Shown here: one piece after another, positions 1-5,972 of the stretch
Layout of the letters: each line of letters opens with the position of its first letter
Position numbering within the stretch: the first letter of the stretch is position 1
Assembly: GCA_030425745.1 (NCBI GenBank)
Contig: JAUHZW010000023.1
Location: forward strand, 1-15,072
Source: Actinomycetes bacterium
GTDB taxonomy: Bacteria; Actinomycetota; Actinomycetes; S36-B12
DNA: 15,072 nucleotides
Reading direction: 5' to 3'
Translations under genes and position numbers: made by a program
The notes under the pieces: model-generated
What the model saw: the letters and a program-made list of their open reading frames with translations, nothing else
Told to the model about the DNA's origin: nothing
Databases searched by the model: none

Positions 1-401
1 GACCCCCACCGTGGCTCCGCAGCGGACGCGCTCGGCGCGATGCGGGGGAGTCGAGTGACGACGTTCTTGCTGGAGTTGCCGCCGTGGTACAGCTCCATGC
101 CTGCGAGTGACCCATGCGCGTGCACCGCCTCCGCTGTCAGGCGCAGAGCCTCGGCGTCGCGCTCGTCTCGCAGGTACGCGGCGATGTGCGGCGCCTCGTC
201 GGCGTCGACTGACACCGGCCCGTACTCCACGCACACGCCTCCCCATCCACCCTCGGCCTTGATGCCGCGGAAGGCCGCCTGGGTGCGGGGCAGGCGCACG
301 CCGAAGCCCGAGGCGTGCGGTACCTGATAGAAGCGGTTCGGGAGCGTCTTCGGGCCGATCTGGACGGGTTCGAACAGAATCGCGTGACGCGGATCCATCA
401 T
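1..401 (-). CDS. Trimethylamine/dimethylamine dehydrogenase-like flavoenzyme, N-terminal part (5' end only)
   Basis: The reverse strand reads from an ATG at 401 without a stop to the window edge, giving 133 codons. The start LFEPVQIGPKTLPNRFYQ, followed by KAEGGWGG (residues 48-55), VEYGP (58-62) and GMELYHGGNSS, matches the FMN-binding TIM-barrel start of the trimethylamine dehydrogenase branch of the Old Yellow Enzyme family. Complete members have about 650-730 residues: an FMN barrel, a 4Fe-4S site and a C-terminal dinucleotide-binding region. They oxidatively demethylate or deaminate amines. From memory, numbering coincides with mature TMADH. Tyr60 of its substrate aromatic bowl is kept, but Cys30, which forms the covalent 6-S-cysteinyl-FMN bond, is Ala30 here. 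FMN is therefore probably non-covalent and the substrate uncertain; a 2,4-dienoyl-CoA-reductase-like or other N-demethylase role is possible. A second ATG follows directly at 398. The cofactor domains lie outside the window. Confidence 0.85.
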   Translation of the reverse strand, partial: MMDPRHAILFEPVQIGPKTLPNRFYQVPHASGFGVRLPRTQAAFRGIKAEGGWGGVCVEYGPVSVDADEAPHIAAYLRDERDAEALRLTAEAVHAHGSLAGMELYHGGNSSKNVVTRLPRIAPSASAAEPRWG

Positions 402-419
402 GCGCCTAGCCTCGCACGC
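402..419. promoter_or_regulatory. 18-bp gap between divergent start codons
   Basis: Only 18 bp separate the proposed ATG of the TMADH-like gene (minus, 401) from that of the HAD hydrolase (plus, 420). At least one promoter must therefore lie inside the opposite gene, or one of the starts is wrong. A GAGG stretch at about 10 nt could serve the minus gene. No Shine-Dalgarno sequence is visible before 420, which would fit a leaderless message, a common arrangement in actinobacteria. I cannot assign -10 or -35 boxes. Confidence 0.3.
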
Positions 420-1058
420 ATGGGAGCATCCGCGCTGCTGCTCGATCTCGATCGCACGCTGGTCGACCTGCAGTCCTACACCGATTACGCGGCAGCCCTG
501 GCCGACGTCGAGGCGTTGCTGGGGACGTGGTCAGACAGTGAGGTCCCGGAGACGGACTGGGACCGCCCGACGATGGCCTGCATGTCCGTCCTGCACTCCC
601 TGCTGGGTGACCCGCGCTGGGATGAGATGTCCGCGGCGATCGCCACGCATGAACGGGCCGCGATCCCGCAGTCCGTGATCATGCCCACGGTCAGCGAGTC
701 CGTCGAGGTCCTCCGTGACGTGCCGGTGGCGATCGTGACCCTGCTGGCTCCTGAGCTGGTGCCCGAGGCCCTGGCCCAGCACGGGATCCTCATCGGTCGC
801 GAGGTGGATGTCGTGGTGGGTCGGGCGCGGGATGTCCGGCCCAAGCCCGAGGCCGACGGACTCCTCGCGGCCTGCACTGCTCTCGGGGTCCGGCCCGAGG
901 AGGCCGTGATGATCGGTGACTCGTCGTGGGATGCCGAGGCTGCGGCCCGGGCCGGGGTGCCGTTCATCGGTGTCCCCAGCGGCCCCGGCAGCCTGCCGGA
1001 TGACGTTGACGTGGCGCCCACCCTCGCGGAGGCCATCGCCCGAGCCCTCGCGCCCTGA
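420..1058 (+). CDS. HAD-family hydrolase (phosphatase-like)
   Basis: A 212-residue protein with all four haloacid dehalogenase superfamily motifs in order: motif I LLLDLDRTL with nucleophile Asp9 and acid/base Asp11; motif II Thr107 in AIVTLL; motif III Lys142 in RPKPEADG; and motif IV GDSSWDAEAA with Asp167 and Asp171 for Mg2+. A helical cap of about 75 residues lies between motifs I and II (C1-type), as in phosphoglycolate phosphatase and beta-phosphoglucomutase relatives. It is probably a cytosolic phosphatase; the substrate cannot be read from the sequence. I chose the ATG at 420 because the fold starts there. An in-frame ATG at 315 would add 35 unconserved residues and overlap the divergent gene. 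No Shine-Dalgarno sequence precedes 420. A tRNA gene follows 79 bp downstream. Confidence 0.85.
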   Translation: MGASALLLDLDRTLVDLQSYTDYAAALADVEALLGTWSDSEVPETDWDRPTMACMSVLHSLLGDPRWDEMSAAIATHERAAIPQSVIMPTVSESVEVLRDVPVAIVTLLAPELVPEALAQHGILIGREVDVVVGRARDVRPKPEADGLLAACTALGVRPEEAVMIGDSSWDAEAAARAGVPFIGVPSGPGSLPDDVDVAPTLAEAIARALAP

Positions 1059-1104
1059 CCCGGCCGGGCCGGACACCGATTCGAGCGACGGCCGAGCAAG
1101 GCGC

Positions 1105-1110
1105 TATCCT
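1105..1110 (+). promoter_or_regulatory. Possible -10 box for tRNA-Tyr
   Basis: TATCCT lies 27 bp before the tRNA-Tyr 5' end, at a sensible distance for a short precursor leader. The best -35 match is only TTCGAG at 1080-1085 with a 19-bp spacer, so the assignment is weak. Confidence 0.35.
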
Positions 1111-1137
1111 TCTGCGCGTCGTTCCTCGGAATGACAT

Positions 1138-1219
1138 GGCGGGTTGCCCGAGCGGCCAATGGGAGCGGACTGTAAATCCGTCGGCTTTGCCTTCGAAGGT
1201 TCGAATCCTTCACCCGCCA
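1138..1219 (+). tRNA. tRNA-Tyr (anticodon GTA)
   Basis: An 82-nt cloverleaf. The acceptor stem GGCGGGT/ACCCGCC pairs perfectly. The anticodon stem is closed around loop CTGTAAA with anticodon GTA at 1172-1174. A long variable arm is present, as expected for bacterial tRNA-Tyr, followed by a normal T-loop TTCGAAT. The discriminator is A1219 and no CCA is encoded. The gene stands alone between the HAD and metallo-hydrolase genes and is followed within 6 nt by a strong hairpin. Confidence 0.95.
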
Positions 1220-1224
1220 CACCA

Positions 1225-1252
1225 GAGGGCCCGACCGTGAGGTCGGGCCCTC
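1225..1252 (+). terminator. Perfect 12-bp hairpin after tRNA-Tyr
   Basis: Arms 1225-1236 and 1241-1252 are perfectly complementary and very GC-rich. They are closed by a GTGA tetraloop of the GNRA type. Position directly behind the tRNA implies termination, although only three T residues (1258-1260) follow, so it would be an I-shaped or L-shaped actinobacterial terminator rather than the E. coli type. Confidence 0.75.
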
Positions 1253-1302
1253 GACCGTTTGGCGTGAAGGGTGGACCCGACCGTGAGGTCGGGCCCTCGA
1301 CC
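1230..1302 (+). repeat. 27-bp direct repeat carrying the hairpin
   Basis: Bases 1230-1256 recur exactly at 1276-1302, a 46-bp period. The second copy keeps the 7-bp core stem CCCGACC/GGTCGGG and the GTGA loop. It loses the outer perfect pairing because 1275 is A opposite C. The second copy ends 31 bp before the metallo-hydrolase start, so it lies in that gene's leader or promoter region. Local duplication of the terminator is the simplest explanation. Confidence 0.85.
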
Positions 1303-1333
1303 ATGTCGCGGGCACCTCAGTAGCGTTCGGATC

Positions 1334-2110
1334 ATGGCTTGCCGTCGGCTCCGAGAGGTCGCGCCCGGCGTCCTGATGGCCACCTCGCGCCGCTACGCCA
1401 CGACCTCGACCGTCCTCGTCGACGGCAGTGGAGGAGCGGTCGTCATCGACCCGAACTGGGATCCGGACGAACTCGCGGCCATCCCCGCGGACCTCGCGGA
1501 CCTGAACCTGCGCTGCGTGGCCGGAGTCGCCACCCATGAGCACTACGACCACGTGCTGTGGCACCCGGGCCTCGGTGACGCCACTCGGTGGGCCAGTGAG
1601 CGCACTGTCCGGGATCTGGACGATCACCGTGACCGCCTGCTCGCCCCCCTGGTCGAGTACCTGACCCCGGACCTCATCGATCTCGCCGGGCGGCTGAGAC
1701 CCCTGCCCGACGAGACCCTGCCCTGGGCCGGCCCGCGCACGCGCCTGGTGCAGCACGACGCGCACGCCCCCGGGCACCTGGCACTGCTCGTCGAGGAGGC
1801 CGGTGTGCTGGTCGCAGGAGACATGCTCAGTGATGTCGAGATCCCGATGCCCGACCCCGCGGATGAGACCCTGGACACCTACCTGAGCGGCATCGAGCGG
1901 CTCCGCCCGACCGTTGCGGCGAGCCGGCTGGTCATCCCCGGCCACGGCACGGCGGGGGAGCGGCCGATGGATCGATGGGATGCGGACATGCGTTACCTCG
2001 ACGACCTGCTCGCTGGACGAGTGTCCGACGACCCGCGCATCGGCGATCCGGAGAACGCCGACCTCCACGCGGCGAACCTCGTCAGGGCCGATCGTTCGCG
2101 GAACGGCTGA
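1334..2110 (+). CDS. Metallo-beta-lactamase-fold hydrolase
   Basis: A 258-residue protein with the metallo-beta-lactamase fold. The metal motif HEHYDH (His68, His70, Asp72, His73) is followed by APGH (His148), AGDML (Asp163) and IPGHG (His204). This is the full dinuclear metal ligand set of the glyoxalase II-like branch (HxHxDH...H...D...H). It is a cytosolic hydrolase by absence of a signal peptide. Candidate substrates are thioesters, lactones or similar, and the sequence does not decide between them. The ATG at 1334 is chosen because an in-frame ATG at 1271 would translate the terminator-like hairpin repeat. The spacing to the tRNA and its hairpin suggests its own promoter. The 3' end overlaps the convergent ACT-domain gene by 29 nt. 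Confidence 0.85.
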   Translation: MACRRLREVAPGVLMATSRRYATTSTVLVDGSGGAVVIDPNWDPDELAAIPADLADLNLRCVAGVATHEHYDHVLWHPGLGDATRWASERTVRDLDDHRDRLLAPLVEYLTPDLIDLAGRLRPLPDETLPWAGPRTRLVQHDAHAPGHLALLVEEAGVLVAGDMLSDVEIPMPDPADETLDTYLSGIERLRPTVAASRLVIPGHGTAGERPMDRWDADMRYLDDLLAGRVSDDPRIGDPENADLHAANLVRADRSRNG

Positions 2111-2486
2111 GGTCCGTCAGAACGCCCATCGCCGCCTCCGCCTGGGGCATGGGCACGAGCAGATGATCGTGGAACCGGCCGGCCAGGACGTTGCAGCTGA
2201 TGTCGGCATTCGCGAGGGCGGCGCTGAAGGCGGCTGTCAGGCCCACCGCGTCCAGTGCCGAGTGGATCTGCAGGGTGATCCAGGCCAGCGGCACGTCGTA
2301 CCGCCAACCGTGGGCCTCAGCAACGGCCTGCTGGACCACCACGGTGAGCCCCTCGTCTTCCCGGACGGTCGCCAGAACGTCGACGTCGGAGGGAGGTTCG
2401 GGAAGGGTCACCATCACGACGGCCCGGTGGCGCATAACCGGTCGCATCCCGGCCAGGAGACGCCCGAGATCCCGTTCGCCGCTCAT
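2082..2486 (-). CDS. ACT-domain protein (ACT_3/DUF2241-like)
   Basis: A 134-residue protein. The features DEGLTVVV, then AWITLQIHSALDAVGLTAAFSAALANA, given here only as its key stretches AWITL, HSALDAVGL and ISCNVLAGRFHDHLLVP, match the stand-alone ACT_3 (DUF2241) family that I recall from many bacteria. ACT domains bind small ligands, usually amino acids, and regulate partner enzymes. This one has no enzymatic domain, signal peptide or membrane segment. It is the last gene of a minus-strand operon, its start overlapping the end of agmatine deiminase by 4 nt (ATGA). A role as a small-molecule sensor or a modulator of the upstream enzymes is inference. The ligand is unknown. The stop lies inside the convergent hydrolase gene and no terminator hairpin is visible between them. 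Confidence 0.75.
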   Translation of the reverse strand: MSGERDLGRLLAGMRPVMRHRAVVMVTLPEPPSDVDVLATVREDEGLTVVVQQAVAEAHGWRYDVPLAWITLQIHSALDAVGLTAAFSAALANADISCNVLAGRFHDHLLVPMPQAEAAMGVLTDLSRSANDRP

Positions 2487-3496
2487 CGGACAGACGGCTG
2501 CTGCTGCGTGATGCAGTGGATGCCCCCGCCGCGCGCGAAGATCGGGCGGGCATCGACCAGCACGATCTCTCTGCCGGGATAGACCTCCGACAGGATCTCG
2601 GCGGCGCGGGCGTCACCGGAATCGTCGAAGGCGCACAGGATCACTGCGCCGTTGCACACGTAGTGGTTGATGTACGAGTAGTCGACCCACCCCTCGTCGT
2701 CTCGCAGGACGTCCGGTGCGGGCACGGCGACGATCCGCATGCCCGGCAGGGCGGACTCAAGGGTGGCACGGACCTCAGCGCTGACCGCGTGGTCAGGATG
2801 CTCGGGGTTGCGCTGGTCGTGGAACAGCACAGTGGTGGCATCCGCGAAGCACGCCACGATGTCGATGTGGCCGCGGGTGCCGAACTCGTCGTAGTCGCGT
2901 GTCAGGCCACGTTCGATCCACACGAACCGGCGCACGCCCAGGGTCCGCTGGAGCTCGCGTTCCACCTGGTCCTGCGTCCAGTCGGCGTTGCGACCCTCAC
3001 CGAGCTGGACGGTTCGTGTCAGCAGGACGATGCCCTCGCCGTTGACGTGGATGCCGCCACCCTCGTTCACCATGCGCGAGGGAACGGCGGGGACCCCCGC
3101 TGCCGCACAGACCCGCTGGGCAGCCTGGGCGTCCTCATCCCACTGCGCCCAGCTCTGGGCGCCCCAGCCGTTGAAGACCCAGTCGACACCGCCCATACGT
3201 CGGCCCTCGTCGACGACGAACGTCGGGCCGATGTCGCGCATCCACGCATCGTCCAGAGGCATCTCGGCGATGCGCACCTCCGGGTCGAGCCACGTGCGGG
3301 CGATGTCGACCGCGTCGGGGTTCACGGCCATCGTCACGGGCTCGAAGCGGACGATCGCGTTGGCGACTGCGGCCCATGCGGCCCTGGCCTCGTCCGCCTC
3401 GGCATCCGACGGGCCGAGCGTGTATCCGGACGACGGCCACGCCATCCACGTGCGTTCATGCGGTCCCCATTCCGGGGGCATCCGCCACCCGGTCAT
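2483..3496 (-). CDS. aguA: Agmatine deiminase
   Basis: A 337-residue protein that hydrolyses agmatine to N-carbamoylputrescine and ammonia in the arginine-decarboxylase route to putrescine. It has the penteine (peptidyl-arginine-deiminase-like) fold. Visible motifs are MPPEWGPHERTWMAWP at the N-terminus, WMRDIGP (Asp88), NEGGGIH (Glu146), RGHIDIVACF (His210, Asp212) and the C-terminal GGGIHCITQQQP with catalytic Cys328. Usual family length is 340-370, so it is complete. I use the ATG at 3496 because it overlaps the stop of the upstream dehydrogenase in an ATGA and the family motif begins six residues later. An upstream in-frame ATG at 3547 would add 17 residues inside that gene. No aguB (N-carbamoylputrescine amidase) or speA is visible, so any partner must be encoded elsewhere. 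Confidence 0.92.
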   Translation of the reverse strand: MTGWRMPPEWGPHERTWMAWPSSGYTLGPSDAEADEARAAWAAVANAIVRFEPVTMAVNPDAVDIARTWLDPEVRIAEMPLDDAWMRDIGPTFVVDEGRRMGGVDWVFNGWGAQSWAQWDEDAQAAQRVCAAAGVPAVPSRMVNEGGGIHVNGEGIVLLTRTVQLGEGRNADWTQDQVERELQRTLGVRRFVWIERGLTRDYDEFGTRGHIDIVACFADATTVLFHDQRNPEHPDHAVSAEVRATLESALPGMRIVAVPAPDVLRDDEGWVDYSYINHYVCNGAVILCAFDDSGDARAAEILSEVYPGREIVLVDARPIFARGGGIHCITQQQPSVR

Positions 3497-4440
3497 GGCA
3501 GGTCCAGTGGGTAGTGCACACCGGTGAGGGTCTCGCTGACGGTCCACAGCCGAGCAGCTGCCTCGGCATCCTTCGCGGCGGTCGAACGGTCGACGAGGCG
3601 CGGGTGCCCCTTCTGCTCCATGAAGCCGTCGGGGCCGATGTACGAGTCCCCGGGCAGGCCCGGTGCGGTCGCGGCGAACAGCGTGGGCAGCGCGCCCATG
3701 TCTGCACTCTGTGCGAGGAAACGGTTCGCGAGGGCCATCGGGGTCTGGGCCCAGGAACGTCCACTCATCTCGACGCCGACGGACTGCAGGTTGGTGGCCG
3801 CGTAGCCGGGGTGCGCGGCGAGGGCCAGCATGGGCAGGGCGTTGAGATCCAGGCGCCGCTGCAGCTCTGACGTGAAGAGCAGGTTGGCGAGCTTGCTCTG
3901 GCCGTACGCCCGCCAGGCCCCGTAGCGACGTTCGCCCATCAGATCGTCGAAGTCCATGCGCCCGAAACGGTGCGCACCGGAGGACACGTTGACGACGCGG
4001 GATCGGGGACGGGCGACGAGGGCGGGAAGCAGCAGCCCGGTGAGGGCGAAGTGGCCCAGGTGGTTGGTCGCGAACTGCAGCTCATATCCGTCGGGGGACT
4101 CGCGGCGCGGAATGGCCATGACCCCGGCGTTGTTGATGAGCAGGTCCAGCCCGTCCGCATGATCGGCGCTCCACCGGGAGGCGAAGGCGCGGACAGACGC
4201 GAGGTCGGCGACGTCGAGTTCCGCGACCTCCACCGCGGCACCCGGAGAGATCGAGCGGATCATCTCGGCGGTGCGCCCGCCCTTCGCGGTGTCACGCACC
4301 GCGAGGGTGACGGCGGCGCCATGGGCTGCCAGTTCCCTGGCGGTGACCAGACCGAGGCCGGAACTGGCGCCGGTGACGATCGCGGTGCGGCCGGTGAGGT
4401 CGGGCAGGTCGGCGCTGGTCCAGCGGGTGGTGGTGGCCAT
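3493..4440 (-). CDS. Short-chain dehydrogenase/reductase (retinol dehydrogenase-like)
   Basis: A 315-residue classical-type SDR. The Rossmann cofactor loop TGASSGLG is at residues 23-30, with NNAG at 103-106, catalytic Ser154 in NVSSGAH, and the active-site pair Tyr179/Lys183 in YGQSK. Arg49 after the second strand (VRD) suggests NADP(H) preference. Length and the motif HPGYAATNLQ place it among the retinol-dehydrogenase/WW-domain-oxidoreductase-like SDRs. These are plentiful in actinobacteria and rarely assigned a substrate. The ATG at 4440 starts just before the fold; an alternative at 4506 would add 22 residues and overlap the upstream gene. It sits 52 bp after the PQQ-type dehydrogenase and overlaps aguA by 4 nt, so it should be co-translated with aguA. 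No substrate can be inferred. Confidence 0.88.
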   Translation of the reverse strand: MATTTRWTSADLPDLTGRTAIVTGASSGLGLVTARELAAHGAAVTLAVRDTAKGGRTAEMIRSISPGAAVEVAELDVADLASVRAFASRWSADHADGLDLLINNAGVMAIPRRESPDGYELQFATNHLGHFALTGLLLPALVARPRSRVVNVSSGAHRFGRMDFDDLMGERRYGAWRAYGQSKLANLLFTSELQRRLDLNALPMLALAAHPGYAATNLQSVGVEMSGRSWAQTPMALANRFLAQSADMGALPTLFAATAPGLPGDSYIGPDGFMEQKGHPRLVDRSTAAKDAEAAARLWTVSETLTGVHYPLDLP

Positions 4441-4492
4441 GGGCACAGTCAACCCTGTTCTGGCCGGCCGGGCATGCAGGCGGCTGCCGTGG

Positions 4493-5557
4493 TCAGCGAA
4501 GCACAACGATGCGATCGTCCTTGGCGGCCGGGTCCCCGCGCCCGTCGCGGTTGCTCGTCGCCAGCCACAGGCTGCGACCGTCGGGCGTGGTCGCGACCGT
4601 GCGGAGGCGTCCGAGATCCGGCAGCGGGACAGCAGCGGCTCGGTACTGATCCGGCCCCGACAAGGGCACCTGCCACAGCCTCTCCCCTCGGAGCGATGCG
4701 ACGTACACGGTGTCGTCCAGAACGGTGATGCCGGAGGGCGATGCCGTGGATGTGGGCTCCCACGTCGTGACGGGGTTGATGAAGGCGGGGTCGGAGCCCA
4801 TGCCCTCGACCTCGGGCCATCCGTAGTTGCCGCCCGCTGTCAGGAGGTTGAGCTCGTCGGCGTCCTTGGCTCCGAACTCACTCGCCCAGAGGCGGCCCTC
4901 CCCGTCGAAGGCGAGCCCCTGGACGTTGCGGTGGCCGAGTGTGAAGACGGGCGATCCGGGGAAGGGGTTGTCGTCGGGCACGTCTCCGTCGGGTGTGATC
5001 CGCAGAACCTTGCCGGCCAGGCTCTCGGGGTCCTGCGCCGAGGACTCGTCGCCCGCGTCGCCGGTCGCGACGTAGAGCATCCCGTCGGGCCCGAAAGCGA
5101 TGCGTCCTCCGTCATGGAAGACGTTCTTGGGAATGCCGGTCAGCACCGGCTCCGGGGCGCCGAGGGTCGAGCCGTCCCACGTCATCCGCACGATGCGGTT
5201 GTCCTGCAGCCCGGTGTAGTACGCGTACAGCCATCCGGGATCCACGCCGGGCTCGAGCGCGAGACCGAGGAGGCCACCCTCGCCGGCGGCGTCGATATCA
5301 CCGATCGTCGCCACCGGGGTCGCCGATCCGCGACCGTCGAGGCGCAGGATCTGCCCCGAGTCGCGCTCGGACACCAAGGCGCCGCCGCGCGGCAGGAAGG
5401 CGAGCCCCCACGGGACCTCCAGACCGGAGGCCACGGTGCCGGTGCGACGCGGGGCATCATCGGCGGCAGCAGCCTCGGAGGATCCGCAGGCGCCGAGGAG
5501 GGCGCTGCTCAGGGCCAGGACGGCCAGGAGCGGCACGGGCCTCGTCATCATGCTCAT
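4493..5557 (-). CDS. PQQ-type aldose sugar dehydrogenase, lipoprotein
   Basis: A 354-residue secreted lipoprotein. The signal peptide (Arg6, hydrophobic 8-21) ends in lipobox LGAC with lipidated Cys24. The rest is a six-bladed beta-propeller of the soluble glucose dehydrogenase (GSDH)/Asd family: VPWGLAFLP near 48-56, EGGLLGLA at 93-100, His148 in VFHDGG, FGPDGMLYVATGD, GHRNVQGLAFD with Arg210/Asn211, and DELNLLTAGGNYGWP. His148 and the Arg-Asn pair correspond to catalytic and PQQ-contacting positions in the family. Such enzymes oxidise aldoses at the outer face of the membrane, but many homologues have no proven activity. No PQQ synthesis genes are in view, so PQQ would have to be taken up or made elsewhere. 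Shine-Dalgarno GGAGG at 5562-5566 lies only 4 nt before the ATG at 5557, and the ATG at 5551 is an equally good start. Confidence 0.85.
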   Translation of the reverse strand: MSMMTRPVPLLAVLALSSALLGACGSSEAAAADDAPRRTGTVASGLEVPWGLAFLPRGGALVSERDSGQILRLDGRGSATPVATIGDIDAAGEGGLLGLALEPGVDPGWLYAYYTGLQDNRIVRMTWDGSTLGAPEPVLTGIPKNVFHDGGRIAFGPDGMLYVATGDAGDESSAQDPESLAGKVLRITPDGDVPDDNPFPGSPVFTLGHRNVQGLAFDGEGRLWASEFGAKDADELNLLTAGGNYGWPEVEGMGSDPAFINPVTTWEPTSTASPSGITVLDDTVYVASLRGERLWQVPLSGPDQYRAAAVPLPDLGRLRTVATTPDGRSLWLATSNRDGRGDPAAKDDRIVVLR

Positions 5558-5664
5558 GGGTCCTCCAGGTCGATCGCTCCGCTCCTGCCAGTATGCGTCA
5601 GCGAGCCGCATCGGGCCCGATCACGCCTGAGCGGCCCTATCAGCCGAGGCGCGCTCCGGCCGAT

Positions 5665-5694
5665 TTCGTCGTCCCCCCACCCCCTGTGTAGGAT
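5665..5694 (+). promoter_or_regulatory. Possible promoter for tRNA-Thr/tRNA-Met/rpmG
   Basis: TAGGAT at 5689-5694, preceded by TGTG, resembles an extended -10 box and lies 13 bp before the tRNA-Thr 5' end. The -35 candidate TTCGTC at 5665-5670 is weak, with an 18-bp spacer. The region is divergent from the PQQ-type dehydrogenase gene. Confidence 0.45.
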
Positions 5695-5707
5695 CGGACG
5701 GCTTCAC

Positions 5708-5779
5708 GCCCCTTTAGCTCATTGGTAGAGCGCTCCCTTGGTAAGGGCGAGGTACCGGGTCCGATTCCCGGAAGGGGCT
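5708..5779 (+). tRNA. tRNA-Thr (anticodon GGT), with unusual bases
   Basis: A 72-nt cloverleaf. The acceptor stem GCCCCTT/AAGGGGC is perfect, the D-stem is GCTC/GAGC, the anticodon GGT is at 5740-5742, the T-stem CCGGG/CCCGG is perfect, and the discriminator is T5779. No CCA is encoded. Two deviations stand out. The T-loop reads TCCGATT, so position 55 is C instead of the near-universal T (pseudouridine). In the anticodon stem T5734 faces C5748, a U-C mismatch at 28-42. The other three tRNAs in this window have neither change. It may be a functional variant, a decaying copy, or two sequencing errors. Confidence 0.88.
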
Positions 5780-5785
5780 CGAGAC

Positions 5786-5809
5786 CTCTCGACCAGTGAT
5801 GGTCGGGGG
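5786..5809 (+). other. Hairpin between tRNA-Thr and tRNA-Met
   Basis: Arms 5786-5795 and 5800-5809 pair over 10 bp, including two G-U pairs, around a GTGA tetraloop. It could be a precursor-tRNA processing or partial termination structure. No T-run follows. Confidence 0.4.
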
Positions 5810-5836
5810 TGGTGGGATGATGGTGGTCCCACAAGC

Positions 5837-5909
5837 GGCGGGGTAGCTCAGTTGGCAGAGCAAGCGGCTCATAATCGCTGTGTCGCCGGTTCAAGTCCGG
5901 CCTCCGCTA
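5837..5909 (+). tRNA. tRNA-Met (anticodon CAT)
   Basis: A 73-nt cloverleaf. The acceptor stem 5837-5843 pairs with 5902-5908, with G-U pairs at the first and sixth positions. The anticodon CAT is at 5870-5872 in loop CTCATAA, and the T-loop TTCAAGT is normal. The discriminator is A5909 and no CCA is encoded. Because the first acceptor pair is formed, it is not the initiator type. Position in front of rpmG fits elongator tRNA-Met in actinobacteria. A lysidine-modified tRNA-Ile (CAT) is the alternative that sequence alone does not wholly exclude. Confidence 0.9.
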
Positions 5910-5916
5910 CTCGACC

Positions 5917-5947
5917 AGCATGACCATGCTTGGCAAGCACCCTTGCC
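5917..5947 (+). other. Two small hairpins in the rpmG leader
   Basis: AGCAT/ATGCT (5917-5921 with 5926-5930, loop GACC) is followed at once by GGCAAG/CTTGCC (5932-5937 with 5942-5947, loop CACC). They lie between tRNA-Met and rpmG, where RNase processing must separate tRNA from mRNA. The function is a guess. Confidence 0.3.
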
Positions 5948-5972
5948 GAGACCACACGAAAGGCAGAACACA

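Noticed and set aside
315..419. N-terminal extension of the HAD protein
   Set aside because: It overlaps the divergent TMADH-like coding region, and the HAD fold begins right at the ATG at 420.
485..2068. 527-codon minus-strand reading frame across the HAD gene, tRNA-Tyr and metallo-hydrolase
   Set aside because: It is antisense to two genes with clear catalytic motifs and runs through a tRNA. Composition is Arg/Ser/Pro-rich without domains, as expected of GC-rich shadow frames.
2516..3514. 332-codon plus-strand frame opposite aguA
   Set aside because: Antisense shadow; aguA has all catalytic residues in frame.
4271..5728. 485-codon plus-strand frame opposite the PQQ-type dehydrogenase and SDR
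   Set aside because: No recognisable motif, and it crosses into tRNA-Thr. It is a shadow of genes with full family signatures.
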